This document shows, piece by piece, positions 21,943 to 34,700 of a stretch of DNA of 64,000 nucleotides. The DNA is from Gavia stellata (lineage: Eukaryota > Chordata > Aves > Gaviiformes > Gaviidae). The stretch's first letter is position 1; every line of letters starts with the position of its first letter. Both the position numbers and the translations under genes were made by a program. Under the pieces are notes generated by a model. That model worked only from the letters and a program-made list of their open reading frames with translations, was not told where the DNA came from and ran no database searches. The DNA is taken from positions 9,207,535 through 9,271,534 of the forward strand of contig NC_082608.1 of the NCBI RefSeq assembly GCF_030936135.1, given 5' to 3'.

Positions 21943-22800
21943 CTGTTCTGACTCCTAATGGCATTGCAATAAGAGATTTGCACAAGCTGTTATTTTCCCT
22001 GCTGCTTTCCAAGGAGTTAACCTGTTCCATTAGCCTTCCATAATGTTACTAAAATGTGATAAATATTTATTAATAGGATATATACTGCATGCGGAAACCT
22101 TGCTTCCTTGCTGCAAGTATGGATAACACGGTAGAATACAGAAGTCTAGCATGGAGACTGTGCATGTATTCTACTAATTTACGTGCTGCTTTTTTGCTAG
22201 CTCTCTGATTCATGTTTTTAGTGTATTTATTTAACTACTCATTGTAAAAAAAAAAATCTTCAAAGAAAGAAAATATAGATAGGGTTCGTCATGAAAGAGT
22301 GGACAACAAATGTGCAGCAATTAGTGGTACATTTTCCTCCATATTTTTAAGTGTCATTAGTCTGCAGCTGACTGCTATAAGAGATTGACATACTTTTTAA
22401 TTTTTCACATTGAACAGAAGCTAGTGAAATGCTTCTCCTTAGGAATGTAGTGGTTGGCTGCCATGTTTCATACTTGAAGGATTTTCTAGAAAACTTAGCA
22501 TTTGGAAGGGTAGCATCACTCAGTCTTCTGTGTCTTTCTGTCCCCAGCTGTTTACTTCCAACAGCTACCAGTGCCTGTGCACCTTTTCCTTAGGGAGGAC
22601 AGCATCTAACTAAACTCATTAATCTGAATAAAGAGAAATCAAAATAGATGTCTCTCTGTCTATTAGTGGTATTCGTACTGTACCTTTCAGTGCATTATTC
22701 TAAAGTTTTTAAAACTGTATGCCACTTGTGGTAGCTGAAGTTTTGGAAATTAATGGAAAATGTAATAAATTACTTTCCACTGCAGTCTTACCAGCCCACA
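21943..22800 (+). other. SHCBP1: SHCBP1 3' untranslated region (approximate end)
   Basis: Two AATAAA polyadenylation signals are visible, at 22627-22632 and 22764-22769. The first is followed by a GT-rich stretch about 20-60 bases on, the second by a U-rich stretch near 22.85 kb. Either could end the mRNA, giving a 3'UTR of about 700-850 nt. Several ATTTA pentamers lie between 22060 and 22230. Confidence 0.6.
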
Positions 22801-24401
22801 GCTGTGGAACATTCAGTAAAACAAAGGCACTTCAGTGGCTCACTGTTGCACATTTTTAGTTTTTGAGGGAAAAATTGGAAGGACTGTCTGATTGAGGACT
22901 CTTCCTTCTCAGTGCCTCTCTGATTTTTAATTACAAATCCAGATGCCTTCTTCAAACTGTCTTCAAGAGTTGTAGGTCAGTTTTTGAACTGTTGTGTGAA
23001 ATGTACGTAGGAAAATACTAACTCCTAAGTGATTCGGGACATCCTATGAAACGGGATCAAATATGGTGTTAAGAAGGGAAGCGTGTTGACAGCCATTTGA
23101 TTTTGGAATAATTTTTGAAAGTAGCTTGGCAGGTGTATGCCTTCACTGGAAATGAGTGCGTTGCCTAGAAGTGGATGTGAATAGTCTGCTCCAGATTTTT
23201 TCACTCTAGCCATTCTTACATTAAGATGACAATGAAAATCCACTTCACTACATGATTTGTTTTAGTGTGAGCAGCTGATAGAAAGAAAGAGGAAGGTGAA
23301 ATTTACAAGCATTTCTTTCCATTATGTGAACCACAGAATTCATTGCAGCTTTCCTAGCCCTCTGCTTCCGTTTTATTCTGCTCAGGACACTTGACTTCAG
23401 GACAAACCTTTGCGTTTTGATGAACATAAATGCCATTGCAGTATCTCCACATGCACAAACCCATAAATGTTTGCTACTTAGTGACTATAAAGAAATACTT
23501 GAGTCAAGTTGAAAGCCTAATGCTAAGACTGGCAGTAGTTTAGTATCCCTAAGCTGTTCATCAGGTCACATGCCATATTTCATTCTTTGATGTTATGCCT
23601 TTATTTCCTGAGTGTAATCCTTATTAAAGGACTGGGGCTAAAAAGTAATTTTTTGGTTCTTCTCTGTCATCTTTGCAAAACTGTAATTCTGAGCGAGCTG
23701 CCTTCATGATGTGTAGTTAGTTAGCATTTTTCTCTTGCACTTCATTTTAAGGCTAGCTTATCTCTTGACAGCCTCTTACTTCCCTTTTTTAAAATTCAGC
23801 TTTACATTTATGAAGATACCAATAAAAATGTAACTCTTCTGCTTTCAATACCAGCACAGTTTTGCCTGTTCCTGTGCCAGACGCCAACGGTGATTCTATT
23901 GTGCAGGTTGTCAGTAGGTTAAGGAGCAAAATGTGAAAAGATGAGGCTGCTAGCACAACTTCCAGTCATCTCCTTTGTGCAGGAATTGTATTATAAAATT
24001 GTGCTTAAAGTCTTGATGACACTTGAGCCTCAAGGGACTAAGCTTTGAATGGACCCTTCTCATCTCAGAGTTTTGTCCTTCCAATCACTTACGTCATTGA
24101 CAAATGTAAGTTTATTTTGCAGCTTTAATTCCCCTTTGAAGTGCAGAAGGAGAAATGTTTAAATACAAAGGGAAATAACTGTTGACTAACACAAGGTTTG
24201 TGCACTCAACTCGGAGTGATGCATTTTGTTAGCAGATTATATGTTTGAAATTAGATTCAGTTTGTCCTTTCTAAATATTTTTCTTAAATTTTAATTTTTC
24301 TTACATTTTTGAATTTTCTTAAATTTCTTAATTTTTTCTTAAAGGTATTTGATGTTATAGTGATGACTAATGATCTACTTGCCTCTCTGTGAACATTGTA
24401 A
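22801..24401. other. Intergenic region 3' of SHCBP1
   Basis: No gene or clear repeat is seen up to the CR1. The last 120 bases (24278-24345) are a T-rich imperfect repeat in which TTTTTCTTAAA-like units recur at least three times, just upstream of the CR1 truncation point. Confidence 0.5.
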
Positions 24402-24810
24402 CACAAGTCTCATGAGGAGCGGTTGAGAGAGCTGGGGTTGTTCAGTCTGGAGGAGAGGAGGCTGAGGGGAGACCTTATCACTCTCTACAACTACCTGAAA
24501 GGGGGTTGTGGTGAGGTGGGTGCTGGTCTCTTCTCCCAAGTTGCAAGTGATCAGACAAGAGGAAATGGCCTCAGGTTGCACCAGGGGAGGTTTAGATGGG
24601 ATATTAGGAAAAATTTCTTCACTGAAAGGGCTGTCAGACACTGGAACAGGCTGCCCAGGGAGGCGGTTGAGTCGCCATCCCTGGAGGTGTTTAAAAGACG
24701 TGTGGCTGAGGCGCATAGGGACATGGTTTAGTGGTGGACTCTGCAGGGTTGGGTTTATGGTTGGACTTGATGATCTTAAAGGTCTTTTCCAACCTAAATA
24801 ATTCTGATTC
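24402..24810 (+). mobile_element. CR1 LINE 3' end with open ORF2 tail
   Basis: A 5'-truncated chicken-repeat-1 non-LTR retrotransposon. The sense frame around 24411-24731 is open for over 100 codons. It carries the characteristic end of the CR1 reverse-transcriptase polyprotein ([40 protein letters not shown]) and stops with TAG at 24729-24731. It is followed by the CR1 3'UTR (TTGGACTTGATGATCTTAAA) and a short ATTCTGATTC tail. The open frame suggests modest divergence. The fragment lacks the catalytic domains and is dead as an element. Confidence 0.95.
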
Positions 24811-27800
24811 CCTGCCTCCTAAATGAGAAACTAATTCCAGAATGCTTTCTTGCATAGCTGTCAAAGAAAAGCTGGTAAAAACACTTTGTTTCAAGAAATG
24901 TTTAAGCAGGTGCAAAATAATTCTCCCTATGCATCTAGTCTGTTGTACTACATTTTATGCTTATTGGATGTGCAATTAAGTTTACCCCATGGTTTACCTA
25001 GTTGGCCTTGGCCCCATTTTATTGTTTAGCCTTTCTGCTATTTATTTCTTTCTCAAAGCTCGGCAACCTTGAGCTTTGTCTTTAACCTTTTCCCTGTCTC
25101 TTCATGTCTTTACTGAGTAGATAAATTACTGCCATACAAATATTTCCAGGAGGAATAAACTGCATGCAGCATGTCTTGTCCCTGCTTATCATACCTGAAC
25201 CCTGGACAGTAATGTATGACAAATTGTATTAATCTGACCTTTCTGACAGCAGATTGAATTTATATTCCTGTTTTCTGAATCCACTTTTCCCAAAGGATTC
25301 CTAGACAACACAGATTCTGGTAATTAAGCATTGATATTTTCATGTCTTCATCTAGGTTAATAAAAATTATACATTCTATGCAAAAGATTTTACAACTGTA
25401 GCTGTGAGCCTAGAGTATATAAAATGGCTTTTGAGGCAAATCAATTGAGTTGGAGATTCTAGTTTAAAACTCACTAAATGATTAATTAGACAAAGAGAGA
25501 TTAATAACTGGTTATATATTATCTTAACTTTAAACAATATTTAAATTAATTTGTTTTCATGAAAAAACACATGGGAGGTAAAGCTAAAGTGGTGCAAGCT
25601 TTGTCATTACTCTTAGCTCACCACCCACCTCCTTTTTTTTCATAAAATAATTATTAGCTATGTTAAACTGCAGAGCTGCTCCAGTACAAATTCTTTAATA
25701 TTGGGATAAACTTTATTGGTGTAAGGGAAGATACACCAGACTGTGAACTCTGAATTTGCATCAGTGGAGGAAAAAGACCTAGAATACTTCATAAGCAGTA
25801 GAGCAACTGAAAATGTTCTTTGCTATAGTACTAGACTTTCCCATGATTTTTCTCTGGGAATGGCATACAATGGCTCCATGCCCCACTCCTGTACCTGCCA
25901 AATGGGAATATATTGCTGCAGTACATGTAGACAAAGGGCTGTCTCAGGTTACCTGAGAAGCCCACAGGGACGGGGTTTAGCCATGCCTTTCACCTGTCGT
26001 GGTGCTCTTGGCACCTTGCATAGGTGCAATGAGTTGTTCTGTGGCTGTGATGCTACAGGCCCAGGGACCTGCTGGTGTGCCTGGCCACTTGGCTGGACTC
26101 CTGTGGGCTTTTGTGGTGAGCAAGCTTTTGCCTTGATGACTAGATTACAGGCAGATGCTTGTAGTCAGGCAAGAAGATGAAGGCCCTGGTGCCAGGGAGC
26201 AGGGAGGCATGTCTGAAGTGCTGTCTTGTGTAGCAGCTAGGTTGTTTGCGAAGTCATCTCCTAACAAGTCAGAAAATTACATCATTGTTCAACAGCATTA
26301 TTCTTTTAATTTTAAATCTTCCTCCCTTTGTGGCACAACCAGCCGCTGATGTAGCAGAGGCAGTCCCCTCCTCCCTGAGATGAGGCAGTGCCTGGAGCTT
26401 GTGGAGAGTTACAACAGGAGGAAACCCCTCAGCGTTAATTAGGGGGTGCAAAGCCAAGTCTGACATAACTACCTCCTTTCCCTGTAATCAATCAGTGTGC
26501 CCCTTGCAGCACTTCAGATAAGGAGGGGAACTGCAGAGCTTCAGGTAAGCTCTACATTTGCTACAGATAACCACACTGCCTTATTTCTCACTCTTCAGGC
26601 TGGTTTCAAAAGTATCAGGAATTACCCAGCCAGCTATTGTACAGAACACCGTGTTCCTAGTCTGAAGAATACTTGCAGTTTTATACACTTGGACTGCTAG
26701 AGAGATAAACTTTTTTAATGCTAACAATCTTTCCCTATTACCTTCATCCTCACAGGAGGTTTTTTTTGTGTTTATCTATGCCTTGTAGCAGTCACATTTT
26801 CCTGCAGATAATGTGATTAAATCACAAGCCTGTTTTAGTAAACCAGAAGTATAAAATTAAAGAGACTGCCTCCAAAATGGTCCAAACAGTGGTTACTACA
26901 TTCACCTGCAATGTGTGAGAATCACATTCAGCTCTGTTCCAATAAATATTTAATTATTTATACAAAATAGAATCCTTAAGCAAGAGACTGAAATCTTAAC
27001 CTTGGAGTGAGTAGCTAAGGGGTTTGGCAATTGGCTGGTCACAGGAGAGGTCTGGTTTGAACAGAGCAAGAATCTAAAGGTAAGTAAAAGGTAAGTACAT
27101 CTAATGTGAGTGGTTTGTTCCTAGTGCCACTGACTGGTCTGAGGTCTGTCTTGTTCTCTGCTTTTGTATGTCATCTCCTCTGCTCCTGTTCCACCCATCC
27201 CACCCTTGGGGGCAGGGGGGATCTATGCAGGAACAGAGAATACTTTTTTTCTTTTCCCTAAGCTGTTTCTCTGGAATTTCACACTTAAATTGCCATTACT
27301 TCACAAATATCCTAGTTGGAATACGCTCACGTAAGTATGCTTTATCTCAGCACTTAATCTGCAAGTAATCTGGAAATGCTTTTCATAAAAGAAATTAGGA
27401 TCTAAAAGATCATTTCTGGAATGCCTCTGAGAATTTATGTTTTTGTCCTTAAAGTTTCTTTCATGCTGTTTTCATCAGTCAGAGTAGAGCATGGGCCCAG
27501 ACTTCATACCTGCTTTATGGAGAAAAAAAGGGGATAAAACTCAGCTCAACAAAATTAACTTTTGGAACAAAGAAAAAAGTTACTGCATAACCAACACTAA
27601 TCTAAGGCTCAATTAGAGGAGCAATCAATGCTGTAAGGTGCCTGTTTCTTATTCTAAAATAAAGGAGGGCTGAAATAAATCTAGCCTTTGTCCTTTAGAT
27701 AATATGACATCTATCTATTTTGTCAAAGTGGTAATTTGGTACTACACTGCACCAGGCTTGCCAGCAGCAGCATGTTACTGTGTGTCAAAAGGTTTTTTTT

Positions 27801-28750
27801 TCCATTGCAAAGAAATTTGGCCAGCTGGCTGGAGGGTTTTTTCGAGTAATGTTTTGCCTCATCTTCTGCTGAAACTACTTAATGAAGGCTTTTGTTTGCA
27901 AGCATAGATTTTGTGGGTAATATGCAAAACAATGAGGGTTAAAACACAGGAATCGAAAGGAAACTGGCAGGTTTTCATGTCTTGTAGGCTGGATATAGCT
28001 TCTGTATAGGGCAATTGGAAGGAAGGTCATGCAATTTTTTTTGTTTTGCTTCATCTATTTACTAATAAAGCAGAAGCATTGTTTACAGAATTTCTGAGAT
28101 TAAATTTTTCAATGTGCTTGCTTTGAAAGTGTTGTCTGATAAGGTTTTTAAAAGTTTTTTAGTAATAATATAAATCATTGTATTTATCATGCTGGTAGCA
28201 AGTGGAGTTGAGAGGTCAATGTTCCAAAGTGTTACATTTTAAAGTGAATACTGTTCTGGGTGACCTAGCTATTTTCTAAGAGGAGAGCTGCCTTGCTTTC
28301 AAGGATGGATTATAGCTTCTTAAAACCTTTTTGGTGTATCTGGAAGTCCACTTTTTAGAGTCATATTAGAACTCGTTAAGGCAGGATAAGGAGTAATAAC
28401 AGACAAAAGGTATTGATCAATGCCTACAGGAAGGTAAGGAGGGCAAGACTTAGCTGAGCTCATTCTTATGCCAGTTAGTAGTTGTGTGTCATCTTCTGCT
28501 AGAAAGCTAGCAGCACATCCCATCCTAGCCTCATTTCTGGTTAGGTGCAAGTGCGGTGATGTGAGAAGGAATTTTATAGCCTGCAATTGCTGTTGCAAAG
28601 ACTGAAAACCTGGGAATCTGAGCGGAGGGCTGAGGAGCTGGCCTAGGGAATGGGCTGCCCCATTCCTGTGAGCTTGAGTCTCACTGCAAGCAGAAAATGG
28701 TGACAGCCCGGATGTAGGAAGGTTCCTTGGGTGATGGCTGTGGGCAATCA
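24811..28750. other. Intergenic region, no gene recognised
   Basis: AT-rich overall with a GC-richer block at about 25.86-26.24 kb. That block carries a 145-codon + strand frame (25743-26180), rich in Cys and Trp and without recognised similarity. A minus-strand frame of 143 codons lies at 28320-28751. Neither has supporting splice or promoter signals, and I do not call them genes. Confidence 0.5.
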
Positions 28751-31700
28751 AATGTGCAATTACAACTCCTGGTGAATTGGCTGATGGAGTATTATTTTCA
28801 CTTTCTAATATCCCTGTAGGGGATATTAGGGTAGCTGCAGCAGTTCAGCTATTAACTGCTTCAATACGCAATGCCCTAGATTGATCTTGTTAGGCTGCAG
28901 AGATCTCCATGCTGCGTGGCTACGTTGTCATAGGTATCTGAGCTAGCAATTCTAAAGCTGCAGATGTGCTCTGTGGGAAGATGTCAAAATGATACTGACT
29001 GTAAATAGAGGTAATTGTTGCCATTAAAAGTGAATGTCACGGCCGAAGATGTTAGAGCTGTTTCTAGATGCACTTCTGCCTCTGCTAAGGCAGGATCTGC
29101 AAAAAATATTTTGCTTTGGCATTTTAGTGCTATGTGGCTCCAAACTGCACTTTTAATAGCATCTCTAACTTCAACCTTCCATTTTTATTAAAAAAAATTA
29201 TCAGAGAGGATAATTATTCCAAATTGGGATTTTGTAATAAAACGCCAAAGCTTCAGCCAGAGCTGCATCTGAAACAATTACAAAATGTGATTGCCCTGGC
29301 CCAATTTATGGAAAAAAACAAAACAAACCCCTGTGATTGTGTAGTCTCAGTTTAGATGGCACCTGTTGGTTTTCACGTTTTATTCTTTTTTGTTAAAAAG
29401 AAAGGGGACGGAAGAGGGAAGATGGAGAAGGGTAGTAATTTTCGTGGGTTAGAGGATAGCATATAAATTAAACACCTCATTGATCCATTGGGGGGGAAAA
29501 AAGAAATGGAGGAAATGAAAATTAATGTATGTGTCCAGTAGATATCATTTCAATGCAGATCCTAATATCTCTGTCCAAATACTTATAATATTACAAATGC
29601 CTCTGAAGACAAAGCTCACATCACTGAAATGTGTAACAGGCCGGATCTTGATAGATATCGAGGCAACTCAACAATGCACTTCTCAATGTCACATGTTCAG
29701 GATAATAGGCTGGAGGTGTTGGACTTCTCAGTGCTCAGCAGTGAGAGATTAACTTTCTGAAAAGCTCCTCAACTCAGAGTTCTTCCTTATGCACAGACAA
29801 GTAGATTTCTTAGTTTACTTAGTGAATTGACCATCCAATTCTAGCAGGAATAGTTACCCTTTCCTGCTTTTTAAAAATGCTTTCATCCCTGTAGCTCATA
29901 CAGAAACATCAGCGAAGTGTTTAGACTGATTTCAGCTTCTTCATCAGGCTTGTTTCTAGTTGCTCTTGACAGACTCTTGTGATTGATTACTGCTCTGTAG
30001 GGCCACTGGCATGTTTCATAGTCTGCAGACTGCAGTTTTTGAGTCACTCAGCACTGTATGATGCACTTGAATTTTTGGTAGATGACTGGGTGGTCTTAAC
30101 CCACTCTAGTAATGCCTTATCTCAGCAGAAAATTAAAACTTGAAAGCAGTAGTATAACAGAAGTACCACTTGAGAGTCCTCAAAGAGTCTTTCAGATCTT
30201 TCCTTCAAAAGCTTATTTTAAAACATGCCCTTTTGTTCAAACACTTTTCTCCAGGTTTGGTGTGCTTGTTTAATAGTGTGAAACATGTTTGTCACAGGTA
30301 TTTATCGCATTAGCACATTCTTAGTCCTCACAAAGTCACGCTGTGCAGCTATTTTTAAAGGAAATGCTGTTCACTGATGAGCCTACTGCAGTTTGGGAGA
30401 GAAGTACTGTGGGTTAAAGTTCGTGTTCGGCTGGCAGTGTACCTTTTCTCTGAAATGATCAGTGCTTCTAAAGCTTTCCAATCCCTTTCTTGTTATTCTG
30501 AAACAGAAATGAGATCATGGCTGGAATATTGGTTACATAATGGTATTTAAATGATAAATAATGTTTCATGACTCTAGGAAGGTACTTCCAATACCTGAGT
30601 CTATTTAACTCCTATCTACATCTCTGTCAATGTAGACTTGTGCATAACTGCATGTCAAGCTGTCTGTCTTCAGGCTCTTTGCAGCCTGCAAATACTTTTC
30701 CTTTTTACTGGAACCTCCTTGTAGTGGTGTTGCCTTATTCAGCTGTTCAACAATGGTTTTCAGTTTATCCTAGTTTCTACACTTTATTATAGTAGCATAC
30801 AATAATTTTTATTGTCATTAGGGCCTGGGAGCAGATTATATAAATGTAGAAATTAATATTTCAAAGTGTAATGCACTTACATAAAAAGGAAGCTTGATAT
30901 ACTTTTTTCTGTGTGGGGTGCAAGATGTTGCAGCACTAGCATCTCCGCTTTTCCTGTAGTTAACATTCCTCTATCTAAAACCCTCTGGATTTTTGGACTT
31001 GGTTATTTTGAGACAAGTCCTTCTAGAAATACCTCCTAAAATGAGATTCAGGTTCTGTTTTTGTCTTCAGGATGTCTCAAACACATTCTTTGAGCCCATC
31101 TGCAATTAATGTTTGCTACTGGTTGTACCAAGTGAATGTTCTATATAGGGGACATAATACATCTTCATACTTCACTTGCATTTGCGTTCATATATAGACA
31201 GAGGAAGGTAACATGAAAATGTGGATGATTTACTTAGAGGCATGATGGTGACATAGGACTTGCTTCCTATTTAAGTTCTCTGAGGGGTTATACCAGTGGT
31301 TGTGTAATTCTTTTTGGATTGTGCTTCTAATGATGTTCACAGCTCTTGATGCTTGTTTACAAACTCATGTTCATGCATCACTGGGTTTCATGACTCCCTC
31401 ACAGCTATAGCTTTTGTATTATGTTACTCTTTTTGAATTCAAAAAGTCTGCCTCGTGCTCGTGATGATACGAGACACAGAAAGCAAGACAGAACATGTGG
31501 AAAAAGAATAAGGTATTGCAAGACTGCATCTTCAATTACAAAGCAGCCTAGGAGAGTGTGCCATCCTTTCCCTGGTTTTGGGTGTTGGTATTTGACTCTG
31601 GGGGCAGACAGAACTCCTGATTATTTTTGTCTGTTTTTTTAAGCATTTCCTTTTTAGACTTGAGATATAGGGATAAAAAGCAAGAACCTTTTCCCTTAAA

Positions 31701-34700
31701 ATGGGATGACAGGAGGTGTGAAAGGTCTTACCTCTCACTACTTTTTTGGTCTTTAAAGTCTTTCCTTTGTGCTACCTGATTAAATGGAAACATACTGTAA
31801 AACACACGACTGCGTCAAGTATATACCTGTTCAAATACATCTATCTTATATTCCATTTCCAGTCTTGGGGAAGTGTCATAGTTTCAGAGACAATAATGTT
31901 TTTCTTTTTGGTTTTGTATCCTGTAGTAATAGATTGCTTTTCAGTTGTGAAGCTTTGCATTTTCTTTTGGATATGAAGAGGCAAGCCTGTAATTGTCTCA
32001 TGGCAGGTAGATGCTTGATGATTTTAATTAGAATAATTAAATTCAGAGAGAGCTGCTGAATTAACCAGATTTAGGTTGTTATTTCAGTGTATCCATTTAT
32101 ACATGGACATTCTGTTAGGATAATTTTTATTCTGTCTCTTTGGCCATGTACACTAGTCTTACTCTTGCTGTTTGCTGAATAGTAGTTAAGTAATACAGTA
32201 AATTAATCTCTTTGACTTCTTAAATTTCAATTTATTTCAAATCAATAAAGAATTTGCCATAAAACCCCACACAGATGACCATTGATTTTGTTTTTTCTCA
32301 TTAGGTATGTGAGGTACTTGTATTTTTACTCCTAATAACAAATCAATTTTAATGCAAGGTAACTTGGATCATTCCTACTGTTTGAGGATGTTACTTTTCT
32401 GTTTTCAATTAAACATCATCTGTGTTTATCTTCCTTTACTGACTGTGAGTAATTTGAACAAACCAATAATTATTTTGTTAGCGCTGTATAAAATTTTCTT
32501 TGTCTGTATTGCTGTATTAGTGGGAAAACTCATCTAAGACTACTCTAATGGTATGGGGAAATGATAGTAAAGGCATAGAGGAAATTATCTTTCACTCTGA
32601 TAAATACATATTATAGTACATACAATACTGTGATAGAATCTTGGTGAAACCAATAATATGTATAAGGGCTCTTTGTTATGGTGAAATTCACCATTTCTCT
32701 TCCCAACCTAATTCCAGAAACAGCTAATGTGGAAAACATTCTCAGAATCCACCTTTTATTATGTTTCATGTGGTGTCTGGATTCTTCTTAGAATATAATT
32801 TCATTGTAGGTTGGCTAGCCAGTTTAATTTAAGCTGTATCGTCTTACAAATAATCATACTCTTAGTTTTGCAACTGTAATAATGCTATTTCTACAAAACT
32901 TTGTATAAAATCGCTAATTCTATTTTCTTTGTTTGCTATTGGTCATTATCAGAAATAGCAGTCTGGCCTTACTTTATCATGTTGCTTTTTTAAATGTGAT
33001 TGCATTAGAGTTAAGTGAATTATTTAGGAGCACAGGTTCCACATAAAGCCAGTAAAGTGTTTCAGAAGTTACATCTGAAGTATAGAATTAATGATTATTT
33101 TATTTTTATAGCAACTTTACAAATAACTTAGCAGGGGAAAAAAACTCATTTAGTGACATTAAGAAAAGGATAAAAAACCCTCAGATTTTAAATTAGAATT
33201 AGCAAAGAGGCAGAAAGGAACACATTTTAAACATTGAAAAGGAAGGAGGCTCTTTAAAGGTTAGAAATAAAAAAATTGCTTTAAAGGTGAAGTTTAAATT
33301 ACAAGAAATCCATAGTAAAGATTCGTCAGATTCCTCCATTCAGAACAGTAAGATCAAATCTTAATTTACAAGGAAAACAAGGAACAAAAGGGTGGGCTTT
33401 AAACACAGCATATTGAAGGATCTTGCAATAAATATTCAGCAGAAACACTAGGAAGGGGTGACAAGATATTTTTATCTAGATTAGTTGCAAAATGTAAAAG
33501 GAAAATAATGGAATAGAAGGAAAACATTTTTCCTTGGACAGGAAAAAATAGTATGCAAAAATCAAAAGTAAAAAATAGCACTTCTTGCATATGTTAAAAT
33601 AATGTGATTTGTGTTCTTCAGTATTTATAGCCAGTTCTAAGGATGCACCAGTTTCTTGAGTGGAAGCTGGTGCCATGTGATCAGAAACATGACATTGATT
33701 GCAAGACTTCATGAATAACCATTGATTTGATTTGAAATCATTGTGCCAAGCTGTCTTCCTTAGAAAGCTGTTGTGGAATATAGCTATGAGATTTCCTAGC
33801 ATTTTTCAGTATTTCCTCCCTACCTGTTACACATTAATAATCCTGCAGTTAGGGTAAATGCTGATGATTCTTTTTTCTTTTTTTAATTGTGTAGTCTTTA
33901 TGTTTTCCCAGCTTCCATTTCTTCTTCCACAGGTAGGTCAGAACCATTTCTAGCTCATCATTTCCAAGTAGTGTAACAGCAGGGCACTAGAAACAGCCAC
34001 ATACAAGGTAAGGAGGAGGAAGAGAGACAGGTAGGGAACTGGCAAAAGAATATATACTTGAAAAGCTTTTGTTATGGGGGATGAAGCTCTTTTAAACAAG
34101 AGGCGGTATTGACTGTTGCATGCTATAACATGGGGTGGCTCATACAAGTGACCGTTCGCTGCCTCACAGTTGCTCGTATTTGCGATGTTCAGGAGCATGC
34201 AGCAAAGACTTGTCTCACTCCTGCGCTGGCAGACACCAGTTTCCTGCAGCCGCTGGTGCTAACGGTGGAGAGGGCACTTGAAGCATTGAAGTTGCTTGTG
34301 AGAAGCAGCAATCCAATAACCCCCTGACAGCCAGCCAGGCAGGGCACATCACAGATGTACTGTGAATGGCAGTACCAAACACAAACTACCCCTGCCTGGC
34401 AAAAGCAACAAAAGTTTCACAAAACAGTGCTCTGGTTTGAGAAAACATCACAATGTTTGTCTTAAGTGTTTCTAGTTAGTATGGTTCTAGGCAATGAAAA
34501 AAAATTTCATGAAAAACTTTGCGGTGAATTTTTCATCCCGTTCCAGTAAATAAAAATCCATTGGAAACAAACTGAATGGATTTTTTGTCACTAACTCAGT
34601 TTCCTTTATTTTCCCTCCATGACATTTGGGTAGTAGTTTACTACTGTATACTTAGATGTTTTCAAAATTATCTGTATTTTTCCCCCTAAAATATTTTCGT

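Noticed and set aside
24375..24716. 113-codon minus-strand frame
   Set aside because: Antisense shadow of the CR1 ORF2 tail.
28320..28751. 143-codon minus-strand frame
   Set aside because: No family recognised, no promoter or splice context, and ordinary non-coding composition.
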